The notes under the pieces: model-generated
What the model was told of the DNA's origin: nothing
Databases searched by the model: none
Seen by the model: only the letters and a program-made list of their open reading frames with translations
Translations under genes and position numbers: made by a program
Part shown: piece by piece, positions 9,007 to 17,329 of the stretch
How the letters are laid out: each line of letters opens with the position of its first letter
Position numbering within the stretch: the stretch's first letter is position 1
From: Bacillota bacterium
GTDB taxonomy: Bacteria > Bacillota > Clostridia > DSM-8532
Direction: 5' to 3'
DNA: 64,000 bases
Assembly (NCBI GenBank): GCA_023415825.1
Contig: JAEZJF010000026.1
Location: 124,001 to 188,000, forward strand

Positions 9007-10599
9007 ATGATAAAAATCATTATAGCTGATGATGAGATTCTAGAGAGAGAAGTATACAAGGTTATTATTAGCAGACATTTTCCAGAGCTCGTTGTGGTTG
9101 CGGAAGCTGAGACCGGTCGACAAGCCATAGAAATGTATGAACTTCATAGGCCTCATCTGGTCCTTATGGATGTTAAAATGCCGGGCATAAACGGAATAGA
9201 TGCCATAGAAGAAATCCGTAAAAGAAGCAAAAATGCCAAGTTTATCATCATATCAGCCTATAATTTTTTTGATTATGCGAAGGAAGCTATGAAATACGGA
9301 ATAGAGGATTACATATTAAAGCCCGTAGCAAAAGACGAGTTTATAAAGGTAATCGGTAAAGCTTTGAAAAAAATAGAGGATGAAATAAATATTGAAAAGC
9401 AGGAGCTGGAACTGAAGGAAAAGCTGAAAAGTGTATTGCCGGTACTGGAAAACGAACTTACTTTTGCCGTAATGATGAGTGATGACAGTAAAATTAAGCA
9501 GTATTCAAAGCTTATTAATGTGGATATAACATCTGGATATCTAGTGGTGGGCTTAATAAAAGAGGATAGCTTTGAGACCGCCAATGAGGTTGCACGCAGT
9601 CTAACAATCCAAAAAATTCAGGAATTCATAAAGGAAAATATGCCGGAATTAAAGCCTAGTCTTATAAGCAGCTTTGTTTCAAATAAAATTTTAATGATTT
9701 TTCCTTGGAAAACAGAAATATCAACATATGAAATTAAGGAAGACTCCTACAATAAGATGCTTATGTTAAGAAATGCAATTAAGTCCAATTTCAAAGTAAA
9801 GATGTGTTTTGGAATCAGCGATGCTTATAAAGACCTGACCCAAATAAGGAATTCATATAATCAAGCACTTACGGTCATTAACAACATCGATTCTTTTGAG
9901 ATCGATATTGTCAACTACGGAGATATAAAGAGCAATGCTGTTAAGCCGTTTCAATACCCTTATGAAATAGAAAAACAATTGACGGAAAAGATTAGATTAG
10001 GCATAACTGAGCAGGCCTTAAGAGCGTTTGTAAGTATTTTTGATTATACCCGCGATTGCTTGAAGGGGGATGTTGATAGGATTAAATTCGAATTGCTTGA
10101 GCTATACTTTGCCCTGTCAAGAATGGTCTATGAATATGATACAGCCTATATAGGCTTGGATGATTTTATTTTGAACAAGAACAAATATCATAATTTAAAA
10201 ACCATAATAGAGATTTATCATATTTTTGAAGAGAACATAAAAAGTTTATGTGAAAAATTCAAGGAAGAACGGAATAAGAAAGCAAAAAGTATAATGTTTC
10301 AAGCCATCCAGTATGTGAATGAAAACTATATGAAGGAAATAACACTGGAAGAGGTGGCCAAGAAGGTGTGTATAAGCCCTAACTATTTTAGCAGGATGTT
10401 CAAAAGCGAATTGAACCAAAACTTTATCGATTATCTTACACACATTAGGATCGAGACTGCCAAGGGTTTGATAATTAAAGAAAATAAAAACATCAGCGAC
10501 GTCTGCTGGGATGTGGGTTATAATGACCCGAATTATTTTACTAAAGTTTTTAAGAAGGTGACCGGACTGACACCCAGTGAATTCAAAGAGAAGGCTTAA
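9007..10599 (+). CDS. yesN: YesN/AraC-type response regulator
   Basis: This cytoplasmic response regulator is expected to activate xylFGH when phosphorylated by the adjacent kinase. It has an N-terminal receiver domain (1-120; acidic pair IADDE, phospho-acceptor Asp55 in LMDVKMPG, conserved Lys in YILKPVAKD), a long helical middle region, and a C-terminal double helix-turn-helix AraC domain (about 430-530; EITLEEVAKKV, SPNYFSRMFK, DVGYNDPNYFTKVFKK). The 530-residue length is typical of YesN. It starts 2 nt after the kinase stop and ends 24 nt before another xylF-like gene. Direct repeats before xylF (2266 and 2316) are candidate binding sites. Confidence 0.9.
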   Translation: MIKIIIADDEILEREVYKVIISRHFPELVVVAEAETGRQAIEMYELHRPHLVLMDVKMPGINGIDAIEEIRKRSKNAKFIIISAYNFFDYAKEAMKYGIEDYILKPVAKDEFIKVIGKALKKIEDEINIEKQELELKEKLKSVLPVLENELTFAVMMSDDSKIKQYSKLINVDITSGYLVVGLIKEDSFETANEVARSLTIQKIQEFIKENMPELKPSLISSFVSNKILMIFPWKTEISTYEIKEDSYNKMLMLRNAIKSNFKVKMCFGISDAYKDLTQIRNSYNQALTVINNIDSFEIDIVNYGDIKSNAVKPFQYPYEIEKQLTEKIRLGITEQALRAFVSIFDYTRDCLKGDVDRIKFELLELYFALSRMVYEYDTAYIGLDDFILNKNKYHNLKTIIEIYHIFEENIKSLCEKFKEERNKKAKSIMFQAIQYVNENYMKEITLEEVAKKVCISPNYFSRMFKSELNQNFIDYLTHIRIETAKGLIIKENKNISDVCWDVGYNDPNYFTKVFKKVTGLTPSEFKEKA

Positions 10600-10623
10600 T
10601 CTATTCTTTTCTGGAGGTAGGCA

Positions 10624-11739
10624 ATGAAGTCAGGGAAAAGTATTATATTGATGATTATGTCAGCAATACTCATGATAGTTTTTATTTCCTGCTCAGAAAA
10701 TAGGTACGATAATGAACAGGATTACCTTGAGAAAGTGAATGGCTCTAAGGATGGGCTCAATTCTCCCGAAGGAAATGATAGAATTACTGTCGGTTTTTCA
10801 GTTGCAAGCTATCAGGAGGAACGGTGGCTGACAGACAGGGATATTTTTATATCCAAATGCAAGGAGCTAGGAGCGGAAGTGATCGTCCAATCGGCAAACG
10901 GGGATGAGGAACTGCAGGCGACCCAATGTAAAAAGCTGCTTGCTCAAGATATTGACGTGCTTGTTGTCATATCCCAGAATAGCGAAAAGGCGGCTTCAAT
11001 CGTCAACGATGCCAAAGCGGTGAATGTCCCTGTGGTTGCCTACGACAGGCTTATCAGAAATAGTCCGTTAGCTGCCTATGTTACCTATGACAACGTAAAA
11101 ATCGGAGAATTGCAGGCAGAATACCTGGTGAAAAATGCACCAAAGGGCAATTATATTCTCCTTGGCGGTGCTCAGACTGACTACTGCGCTATCCAAGTCA
11201 GGGAGGGACAGATGAATGTTCTAAAGCCGTTTATTGATAGAAGCGATATTAAAGTTATCGAGAAAAAATGGGTTGAAGACTGGAATCCTTTTGAGGCGCG
11301 CAAGATAGTGGAAGAGGCATTGATTGAACATAACAACGATGTTAAGGCCATTGTTGCGTCTAATGATGGTACAGCAGGGGGAGCCATTCAGGCTCTGGCC
11401 GAACGAAAGCTGGCTGGTCAGGTTTTTGTGTCGGGGCAGGATGCCGATTTAGCCGGTTGCCAAAGAATTGTAGAGGGAACCCAAAGCATGACCGTGTATG
11501 TACCTATAAAGGCTGAGGCCGAAGCTGCCGCAGAAACAGCCATTAAGCTTGCTAAGGGGGAGCCTTTCGTCGGAAACAGTGTAACTGATAATGGCGATGT
11601 ATCCGTTGAGACAATACGTCTATCACCCATGCTTGTAGATAAAAACAATATTGTTGATAATGTCATTACAGATGGCTATCAAAAGTTCGAAGAGGTTTTC
11701 AAAAATATAGCCAAAAGCGATTGGCCTGAACAAAAGTAA
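10624..11739 (+). CDS. Second XylF-like sugar-binding lipoprotein
   Basis: This is a paralogue of the xylF product, probably a xylose/pentose-binding lipoprotein. The N terminus is a lipoprotein signal ending in FISC (Cys at residue 23). The mature part has the same XylF hallmarks in the same order as the first copy: YQEERWLTDRD, AYDRLI, NDGTAGGAIQAL, SGQDADLAG and GTQSMTVY. It is 27 residues longer than copy one, mostly at the C terminus. It lies in the same direction 24 nt behind the response regulator, so it is probably co-transcribed with the sensor genes. It could serve the XylGH importer with a different affinity or act as a second sensing partner (inference). Confidence 0.87.
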   Translation: MKSGKSIILMIMSAILMIVFISCSENRYDNEQDYLEKVNGSKDGLNSPEGNDRITVGFSVASYQEERWLTDRDIFISKCKELGAEVIVQSANGDEELQATQCKKLLAQDIDVLVVISQNSEKAASIVNDAKAVNVPVVAYDRLIRNSPLAAYVTYDNVKIGELQAEYLVKNAPKGNYILLGGAQTDYCAIQVREGQMNVLKPFIDRSDIKVIEKKWVEDWNPFEARKIVEEALIEHNNDVKAIVASNDGTAGGAIQALAERKLAGQVFVSGQDADLAGCQRIVEGTQSMTVYVPIKAEAEAAAETAIKLAKGEPFVGNSVTDNGDVSVETIRLSPMLVDKNNIVDNVITDGYQKFEEVFKNIAKSDWPEQK

Positions 11740-11891
11740 AAATGTCCTCTAAAGAAATACTAACCCCTATTCTCCTTTAAAAATGGGATTGCAGAGTGCT
11801 ATAATTTGGCAATTTATTTCTACTCTTCATTTTAATAAATTTACTAAAATGAACTTGTTGAAATCCCATTATTTTAAAGGAGGTTTTGCTT
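11740..11891 (+). promoter_or_regulatory. Upstream region of the GH8 gene
   Basis: A TATAAT box lies at 11800-11805 without a clear -35, again suggesting an activator-dependent promoter. A TTTACTA word similar to the repeats before xylF occurs at about 11840. A strong ribosome-binding site AAAGGAGG (11877-11884) fixes the ATG at 11892. Confidence 0.4.
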
Positions 11892-13430
11892 ATGAAGAGT
11901 AAAACACTAAGAAGGCTCATTAAGTTGGGAAGTTTGATGTTGGTGGTGGTTATCGTGTTTATGGCCAATTCAGTTGCCTTTGCTGCAGTAAACAAACCTT
12001 TCCCGCAGGCCGGCAAATGGACTGCATATGGTGTAACACCCAAGGTTGCTTACTGGAATGGTAGCAGCTGGGAATCTCAAGACATACCTCAAGCCGATCA
12101 AAACCAAGCAGTGATATCCTATTTTGAGTCATGGGATTCCCACTTTTACAAAACCTATTCAAGTCAGGGACATTCGGATGTGGGCTATATTGAAGGCCAT
12201 GTTACAGGTACTGTACCTGAATGGGGTACCCGGGATCCTGAGCCTGTTGTAAGTGCCTCTGAGCATACCGGGTACGGTATGATTATCTATGCGCTTATGG
12301 ATGGTTATCTAAAGGACGGTGTTAATGACGTCGATTGTAAAGCAAGATTTGATTCTCTTGTACGACTCTATAATTTGATGAAAATCGATGGGAATCTCAT
12401 GTGCTGGGCAATTCCAGAAACCTATTGGACAACATTTTCCTCACAAAAGAAGTGGCTGCAAAGTTGGGATGATAACGGTGATCCAATTGAAATATACGAT
12501 TATCCGACACTTTCCTCCAGCGCTACCGATGGCGATATGGATATAGCCTATGCACTTCTTTTGGCGGATAAACAATGGGGAGGAAACAGTCCTATTAGCG
12601 GAAAGACTTATAAACAGTTGGCTTTGGATATGATAAACAATGGAATATACAATAAGCTTATTGACGGAACCACAAACAGAGTACTGCTGGGAGATTGGCA
12701 TAGTGATAGCATTTCATGGGGAGATCCTTTGTTTACCTCGTATCTTACAAGATCCAGTGATTTTATGATTGATAATCTCAAGGCGTTTAAAGCAACTGCC
12801 TTATCAGCAAAGCAAGCCAGGTTCAATAATGCAATCAATGAATGCTACAATATCATGGAAGATTTCTATCTTAATCATAATAGCAATACTGGACTTTTAT
12901 CTGATTTTATTACGAAGGTTGGAAGCGACAATTCGGCTCCGGCTCCACAGAGTGTTTATGATGACATGGACGAGCCTTTTCCGTCCGGTGCCTATTCCGA
13001 GAACTCCTGTAGGTTACCCTTCCGGCTTGCCCAGGATTATATCCATAACGGAGGCGGAACTACTGGAAAAACTACCGGAAAATATCTCAATGCGCTCAAC
13101 GCCTTTATTACTCCAAAGATTGCTGGAAGCTACAAACCAGTGTGGGATAATAGCCGAGATGGCTATTGGATTAACGGGTCTCTTATGGATTGGTCAACCT
13201 CGGGAGGATCAGAGCGCCTTGGGACCCATACTGGTTATGATGCCCTGCAATTTACATCCTGCTTTGTGTCTGCAGGAATTGTAGGCTCAGCTTTAAATTT
13301 AGGTGAGGGATTTGCGTATATTGATACTATGCATGCCTATTATCAAGGCACAGGTGATCCCTATTTCAAGGACACCCTTACATTGCTGAACATGCTCCTT
13401 ATCTCTCGTAACTGGTGGAAACCTTACTAA
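11892..13430 (+). CDS. Secreted glycoside hydrolase family 8 enzyme, chitosanase/lichenase-like
   Basis: This is an exported beta-1,4-glycan-cleaving enzyme of family GH8. A signal peptide (basic start, hydrophobic core, AFA cleavage region) spans about residues 1-33. The family signature ATDGDMDIAYALLLADKQW is complete (Asp213 region), and the likely catalytic acid is Glu124 in SEHTGYGMI. The start of the mature protein (KPFPQAGKW) and the C-terminal NWWKP resemble GH8 chitosanases/licheninases of Bacillus, with extra loops making it longer than those. Because it follows a pentose module, xylan-derived substrates are possible, but reducing-end xylose-releasing GH8 enzymes are usually cytoplasmic, so endo-glycanase is preferred. 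No dockerin or carbohydrate-binding module is seen. The ATG is fixed by AAAGGAGG. Substrate is uncertain. Confidence 0.85.
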   Translation: MKSKTLRRLIKLGSLMLVVVIVFMANSVAFAAVNKPFPQAGKWTAYGVTPKVAYWNGSSWESQDIPQADQNQAVISYFESWDSHFYKTYSSQGHSDVGYIEGHVTGTVPEWGTRDPEPVVSASEHTGYGMIIYALMDGYLKDGVNDVDCKARFDSLVRLYNLMKIDGNLMCWAIPETYWTTFSSQKKWLQSWDDNGDPIEIYDYPTLSSSATDGDMDIAYALLLADKQWGGNSPISGKTYKQLALDMINNGIYNKLIDGTTNRVLLGDWHSDSISWGDPLFTSYLTRSSDFMIDNLKAFKATALSAKQARFNNAINECYNIMEDFYLNHNSNTGLLSDFITKVGSDNSAPAPQSVYDDMDEPFPSGAYSENSCRLPFRLAQDYIHNGGGTTGKTTGKYLNALNAFITPKIAGSYKPVWDNSRDGYWINGSLMDWSTSGGSERLGTHTGYDALQFTSCFVSAGIVGSALNLGEGFAYIDTMHAYYQGTGDPYFKDTLTLLNMLLISRNWWKPY

Positions 13431-13451
13431 GCCCTTAAGAAAGATATCAAA

Positions 13452-13495
13452 TGAGGCTCCCTGATGTGAATGAAATAAGCATCAGGTGAGCCTCA
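13452..13495 (+). terminator. Bulged hairpin after the GH8 gene
   Basis: TGAGGCTC and CCTGATG pair with CATCAGG and GAGCCTCA, giving a 15-bp stem interrupted by one bulged T, 21 nt after the GH8 stop. There is no T-run, so it is either an RNA-stabilising 3' end or a weak terminator separating the GH8 gene from recG. Confidence 0.5.
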
Positions 13496-13610
13496 AACTA
13501 TTTGCGGGACAACCCACCATACTCTGTACCCTGTATATCCTTTTGTGGTATAGTATTGCTGTAAGTTTTCATTAAATGGATTGCATTGATAAGTACGGAG
13601 GATAGGGCGC

Positions 13611-15677
13611 ATGCCTCAAGATACACTTTTAGGTCAGCCCGTCAGATTAATAAAAGGCGTTGGAGAAGTGCGTGCCAGGCTTTTTGCAAAGCTTGGCCTT
13701 TTAACCGTTTCCGATGCCATAAGTTATTTCCCGAGGGAATATGAGGACCGGACGACCCTGAAAAAAATTGCTGAAGTGGCCGATGGTGAAGAATGCAGTG
13801 TCAGAGCTAGCCTTGTATCCGATGTGACTGAAACAAGACCCCGCAGGAATTTACGTATTACCAAGGCATTGGTATCGGATGGCACTTCCTTTCTTTCTTT
13901 GACCTGGTTTAATCAGGACTATATTAAATCCAGCTTACAAACGGGTGTTGAGTACGTTTTTTTTGGTAAAGTCAAAAGAACGGGCATGCGTTTTGAGATG
14001 CAGAACCCGATTATGGAAAAGGTCCAACAGCAGGGCAAGAGCACCGGGCGTATTTTCCCGGTGTATCCGCTTACTAAGGGCCTTACGCAGACTCATTTGC
14101 GTAATGTGACCGGAAATGCCCTTACCATGGTTCAGGGCAAACTCCCCGAGATCTTGCCAATAGATTTACGTCAGGCATATAAGCTCAGTGAAGTTAATTT
14201 CTCATATGAGCAGATTCATTTCCCTAAAAGCTTTTCCCATATGGAAGAGGCCCGAAGACGTCTGGTGTTTGAAGAACTCTTGCTGCTGCAGCTTGGTCTT
14301 ATTGGTATGAAGGGAACCAATTCTGATCTTAACGGCATACGCTTTAATCCAATCAACATGGCACCGCTTCTGGATAAATTGTCCTTTGAGCTTACGCCTG
14401 CCCAGCAGAAGGTTTTTTCAGAGATAGAAGCTGATATGGAATCACCCAAGAGAATGAATCGTCTGGTTCAAGGCGATGTAGGGTCGGGGAAGACCATTGT
14501 GGCGGTTATGTCCCTTTATAAAGCTGTTAAAAATGGCTTCCAGGGGGCATTTATGGTGCCAACCGAAATATTGGCCGAGCAGCATTTTCGGAGTGTGGAG
14601 CCTCTTTTGAATTCCCTGGGTGTTCGTGTGCGAATTCTGACCGGCGGTATGAAAAAGAAGGACAAGGAAGAGGTCAAGCGACTGTCTCAAATCGGCGAAG
14701 TCGATATCATTATAGGAACCCATGCCGTTTTAGAGGATGATACGGTATTCTCTAAATTGGGTCTTGTGGTCACTGATGAACAGCACCGCTTCGGTGTACG
14801 TCAAAGGGCAAGGCTCTCGGTGAAGGGGGATAATCCAGATCTGCTGGTCATGACAGCCACACCCATTCCCCGAACCCTGTCATTAGTGCTATATGGGGAC
14901 TTGGATGTGTCGGTCATTGATACGCTTCCGCCTGGCAGGAAACCCATTAAAACCTATGCTGTCGACGAATCCATGCGGGAACGTATTTATAAATTTATCA
15001 GAAAAGGCGTTGCAGAAGGCCGCCAGGCCTATATCGTCTGTCCCCTGGTAGAGGACTCGGAAGAGATTGAAGCTGAATCAGCCGAGGGCCTTGCCGAGCG
15101 CATCCGGGACAACGAGCTTCTAGGCCTTCAGGTAGGGCTCATTCATGGCAAGATGAAATCCTCCGAGAAGGATGAAATCATGCGTGCTTATGTAAGCGGG
15201 AATCTGGATGTGCTGGTTTCCACCACGGTCATAGAAGTAGGCGTCAATGTGCCCAATGCAACGGTCATGGTGATTGAAAACGCCGAACGCTTCGGACTGG
15301 CTCAGCTTCATCAGCTTAGAGGGCGTGTAGGCCGCGGCGCCCATCAATCCTATTGTGTCCTGTTCAATCAGAGTAAAAGCCAAATCTCAAAAGAACGTAT
15401 GGACATCATGGCCAAGAGCAATGACGGCTTTGTCATTTCGGAGAAGGACTTGGAGCTTCGCGGCCCCGGCGATGTCTTTGGCGTGAGGCAGCATGGTTTG
15501 CCGGAATTTAAAATTGCCAACTTGTACCGGGATATGGATATTTTAAAGGATGTTCAGAAAACGGTTAAAGAAATCATCGATAAGAATTATCTTATCGGGA
15601 ATGATGAATATAAGCCCTTAAAGGAAAGGCTTGACAAGATTTTTGAGAGAAAGTTCAAGGAACTCACCCTGAACTAA
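13611..15677 (+). CDS. recG: ATP-dependent DNA helicase RecG
   Basis: RecG remodels stalled replication forks and Holliday-type junctions using ATP in the cytoplasm. The N-terminal wedge/OB region (about 1-240) is followed by helicase domains with Walker A GDVGSGKT (288-295), motif II DEQH (389-392), motif III MTATPIPRT, and motif VI QLRGRVGRG. The length of 688 is normal. The ATG at 13611 is preceded by GGAGG. It begins a housekeeping cluster with rsmD 24 nt downstream. Confidence 0.97.
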   Translation: MPQDTLLGQPVRLIKGVGEVRARLFAKLGLLTVSDAISYFPREYEDRTTLKKIAEVADGEECSVRASLVSDVTETRPRRNLRITKALVSDGTSFLSLTWFNQDYIKSSLQTGVEYVFFGKVKRTGMRFEMQNPIMEKVQQQGKSTGRIFPVYPLTKGLTQTHLRNVTGNALTMVQGKLPEILPIDLRQAYKLSEVNFSYEQIHFPKSFSHMEEARRRLVFEELLLLQLGLIGMKGTNSDLNGIRFNPINMAPLLDKLSFELTPAQQKVFSEIEADMESPKRMNRLVQGDVGSGKTIVAVMSLYKAVKNGFQGAFMVPTEILAEQHFRSVEPLLNSLGVRVRILTGGMKKKDKEEVKRLSQIGEVDIIIGTHAVLEDDTVFSKLGLVVTDEQHRFGVRQRARLSVKGDNPDLLVMTATPIPRTLSLVLYGDLDVSVIDTLPPGRKPIKTYAVDESMRERIYKFIRKGVAEGRQAYIVCPLVEDSEEIEAESAEGLAERIRDNELLGLQVGLIHGKMKSSEKDEIMRAYVSGNLDVLVSTTVIEVGVNVPNATVMVIENAERFGLAQLHQLRGRVGRGAHQSYCVLFNQSKSQISKERMDIMAKSNDGFVISEKDLELRGPGDVFGVRQHGLPEFKIANLYRDMDILKDVQKTVKEIIDKNYLIGNDEYKPLKERLDKIFERKFKELTLN

Positions 15678-15701
15678 GGGCTCTACATTAAAGGAGTTAA
15701 T

Positions 15702-16271
15702 ATGCTTCGTATAATTGGTGGTACTGCCCGCGGCATTCGCATCCAGACCCCGGACACTCAAAAGACAAGACCTACACTTGATAGAATCAAGGAATCGGTT
15801 TTTAATATGCTTATGCCCTATATTGCTGAGACGAAGGTTTTGGATCTTTTTGCCGGGTCGGGAAATCTGGGTATTGAAGCCTTGAGCCGTGGGGCACGTC
15901 ACGCAGTATTTGTGGATGAAAGCAAAATATGCAGATCCATTATTGAAGAAAATCTTAAGAAGACAAAGTTCGTTCATCAGGCTCAAATACTTACGATGGA
16001 CGTTTTTCGCACCCTAAGGCTTTTGAAGGATGAAGGGAGAAAATTCGACCTGGTTTTTATGGATCCCCCATATAATAGTAATTTTCTTGTCAAAACACTT
16101 CAAATGCTAAATGATTTTGATATAATAGGGGAAGAAGGAATAATAGCTTGTGAACATCATGAGGACGAACCGGCTCCCGATATAGTGGGGCATTTATCCA
16201 AGGTTCGGTCAAAAGCCTATGGTGATACGCTGTATTCATTCTATGTTAATGCTTCTGAGGTCGGGGCTTAA
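15702..16271 (+). CDS. rsmD: 16S rRNA (guanine966-N2)-methyltransferase
   Basis: RsmD methylates G966 of 16S rRNA using S-adenosylmethionine. A Rossmann methyltransferase fold is visible: motif I LDLFAGSGNLGIEALSRGA and the catalytic MDPPYNS motif. The length of 189 is typical. It lies between recG and coaD, the conserved Firmicute order (ylbH-ylbI in Bacillus), with AAAGGAG before the ATG. Confidence 0.95.
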   Translation: MLRIIGGTARGIRIQTPDTQKTRPTLDRIKESVFNMLMPYIAETKVLDLFAGSGNLGIEALSRGARHAVFVDESKICRSIIEENLKKTKFVHQAQILTMDVFRTLRLLKDEGRKFDLVFMDPPYNSNFLVKTLQMLNDFDIIGEEGIIACEHHEDEPAPDIVGHLSKVRSKAYGDTLYSFYVNASEVGA

Positions 16272-16283
16272 GGAGGAACTTTA

Positions 16284-16763
16284 GTGAAAACCTTTGTTTA
16301 TCCGGGAAGTTTTGATCCGGTGACCAATGGACATCTGGACATCATTAATAGAGCATCGAAAATTTGTGATAAGCTTATTGTGGTCGTATCGGTTAATATG
16401 AGCAAAACACCTGCTTTTACCATGGAGGAACGGCTTGAGCTTTTAAATCTTGCCATAGGGAAGAGGGACAATATTGAAATTACCAGCTTTTCCGGGCTGC
16501 TGGTTGATTTTATGCGTGAGGTTGGTGCCAGGACCATTATTAAAGGCCTCAGAGCAGTATCGGATTTTGAGTACGAGATGCAGATGGCGCTTTTAAATCA
16601 CAATTTAGATAGCAATATAGATACACTTTTTATGATGACAAGCATACAGAATTCTTTTTTGAGCTCCAGCGTTATACGGGAGATGGCTAAATACGGTGGC
16701 AAAATAGATGATTTTGTTCCTGTTCAAATAGCCGATATAATAAGCAGAAAACTAAAGAAATGA
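16284..16763 (+). CDS. coaD: Phosphopantetheine adenylyltransferase
   Basis: CoaD catalyses the penultimate step of coenzyme A synthesis, joining ATP and 4'-phosphopantetheine to give dephospho-CoA. The nucleotidyltransferase motif PGSFDPVTNGH is at 7-17 (TxGH variant), and the SSSVIRE segment is near the C terminus. The length of 159 is typical. It starts with GTG after AGGAGG, 12 nt behind rsmD. Confidence 0.97.
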   Translation: MKTFVYPGSFDPVTNGHLDIINRASKICDKLIVVVSVNMSKTPAFTMEERLELLNLAIGKRDNIEITSFSGLLVDFMREVGARTIIKGLRAVSDFEYEMQMALLNHNLDSNIDTLFMMTSIQNSFLSSSVIREMAKYGGKIDDFVPVQIADIISRKLKK

Positions 16764-16785
16764 TTTTATTTTTGGAGGTCACGTC

Positions 16786-17226
16786 ATGGAACTTTTAGAG
16801 CTTCTAGAGCAGATAGAGGAAATAGTAGAAAGCGGTATGAACATCCCCCTTTCGGGTGGGAAATGTGTATTGGATAGAGAAACGATTTTAGAACTGGTTC
16901 AGGAAATACGCCTCAAGCTTCCGGATGATATTAAAATGGCAAAGCGTATTACCGAAGAGAAACAGAGAGTATTAGCAGAAGCTCAGCAGGAGGCAGAGAA
17001 TATATTAAAAAATGCGGAATCCCGCATTGCTGCCCTGGTCGATGAAAATGAAATCACAAAAAAGGCCTATGAACAGGCAGAAGTCATTATTTCAAACGCC
17101 AAGAAGAATGCCCGGGAAATTCGCCTGGGAACAAGGGAGTATGCTGATGGCATCCTTAACAAGGTCGAGGAAATTCTTGAGGACACTTTGGATGTCATAA
17201 AAGTTAACCGTCAGGAATTAAAATAA
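16786..17226 (+). CDS. Charged coiled-coil protein of unknown function
   Basis: This is a 146-residue, highly charged helical protein. The middle (about 50-115) is a long predicted coiled coil rich in Glu, Ala, Lys and Gln, resembling the stalk of ATP synthase subunit b or DivIVA-like proteins; the N terminus repeats LLEQIEEIVESG. There is no membrane segment. Similar small coiled-coil genes are found beside coaD/ylbJ in Clostridia. Function is unknown; a structural or cell-division role would be a guess. It starts 22 nt after coaD, with GGAGG before the ATG. Confidence 0.75.
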   Translation: MELLELLEQIEEIVESGMNIPLSGGKCVLDRETILELVQEIRLKLPDDIKMAKRITEEKQRVLAEAQQEAENILKNAESRIAALVDENEITKKAYEQAEVIISNAKKNAREIRLGTREYADGILNKVEEILEDTLDVIKVNRQELK

Positions 17227-17237
17227 GCGAAGAATGC

Positions 17238-17273
17238 GTTACGGGTGTTTCAAAGCTTGTTACTTCGTAATAG
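17238..17273 (+). repeat. Degenerate leader-type repeat, intermediate between families A and D
   Basis: The copy begins GTTACGGGTG, continues with AAAGCTTGT, and ends with the small hairpin TTAC-ttc-GTAA. ACGGGT plus CTTGT matches family D, while the ttc-looped hairpin matches family A (GATAC-ttc-GTAT). Here it lies after a coding region rather than before one. Confidence 0.45.
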
Positions 17274-17301
17274 TCATAAAAGTTTTTTATAGTAGGATGA
17301 C

Positions 17302-17329
17302 AGGGAGGGATTATTTCCACTCCCTTTTT
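17302..17329 (+). terminator. Terminator of the recG-coaD cluster
   Basis: The stem AGGGAG-GGA / TCC-A-CTCCCT (one bulged A) is followed by a TTTTT run. It overlaps the last codons of the convergent ylbJ gene, so it serves plus-strand transcripts. Confidence 0.7.

Noticed and set aside
11782..11870. Inverted repeat AATGGGATT/AATCCCATT before the GH8 gene
   Set aside because: The left arm lies upstream of the likely transcription start, and the 71-bp loop makes pairing doubtful; probably chance.
12769..13284. Second plus-strand frame inside the GH8 gene
   Set aside because: It lies wholly inside a gene with a complete family signature and its translation has no domain features.
11892..13430. 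GH8 protein as a reducing-end xylose-releasing xylanase
   Set aside because: It has a signal peptide and a chitosanase/licheninase-like N terminus; the xylose-module context alone is not enough.
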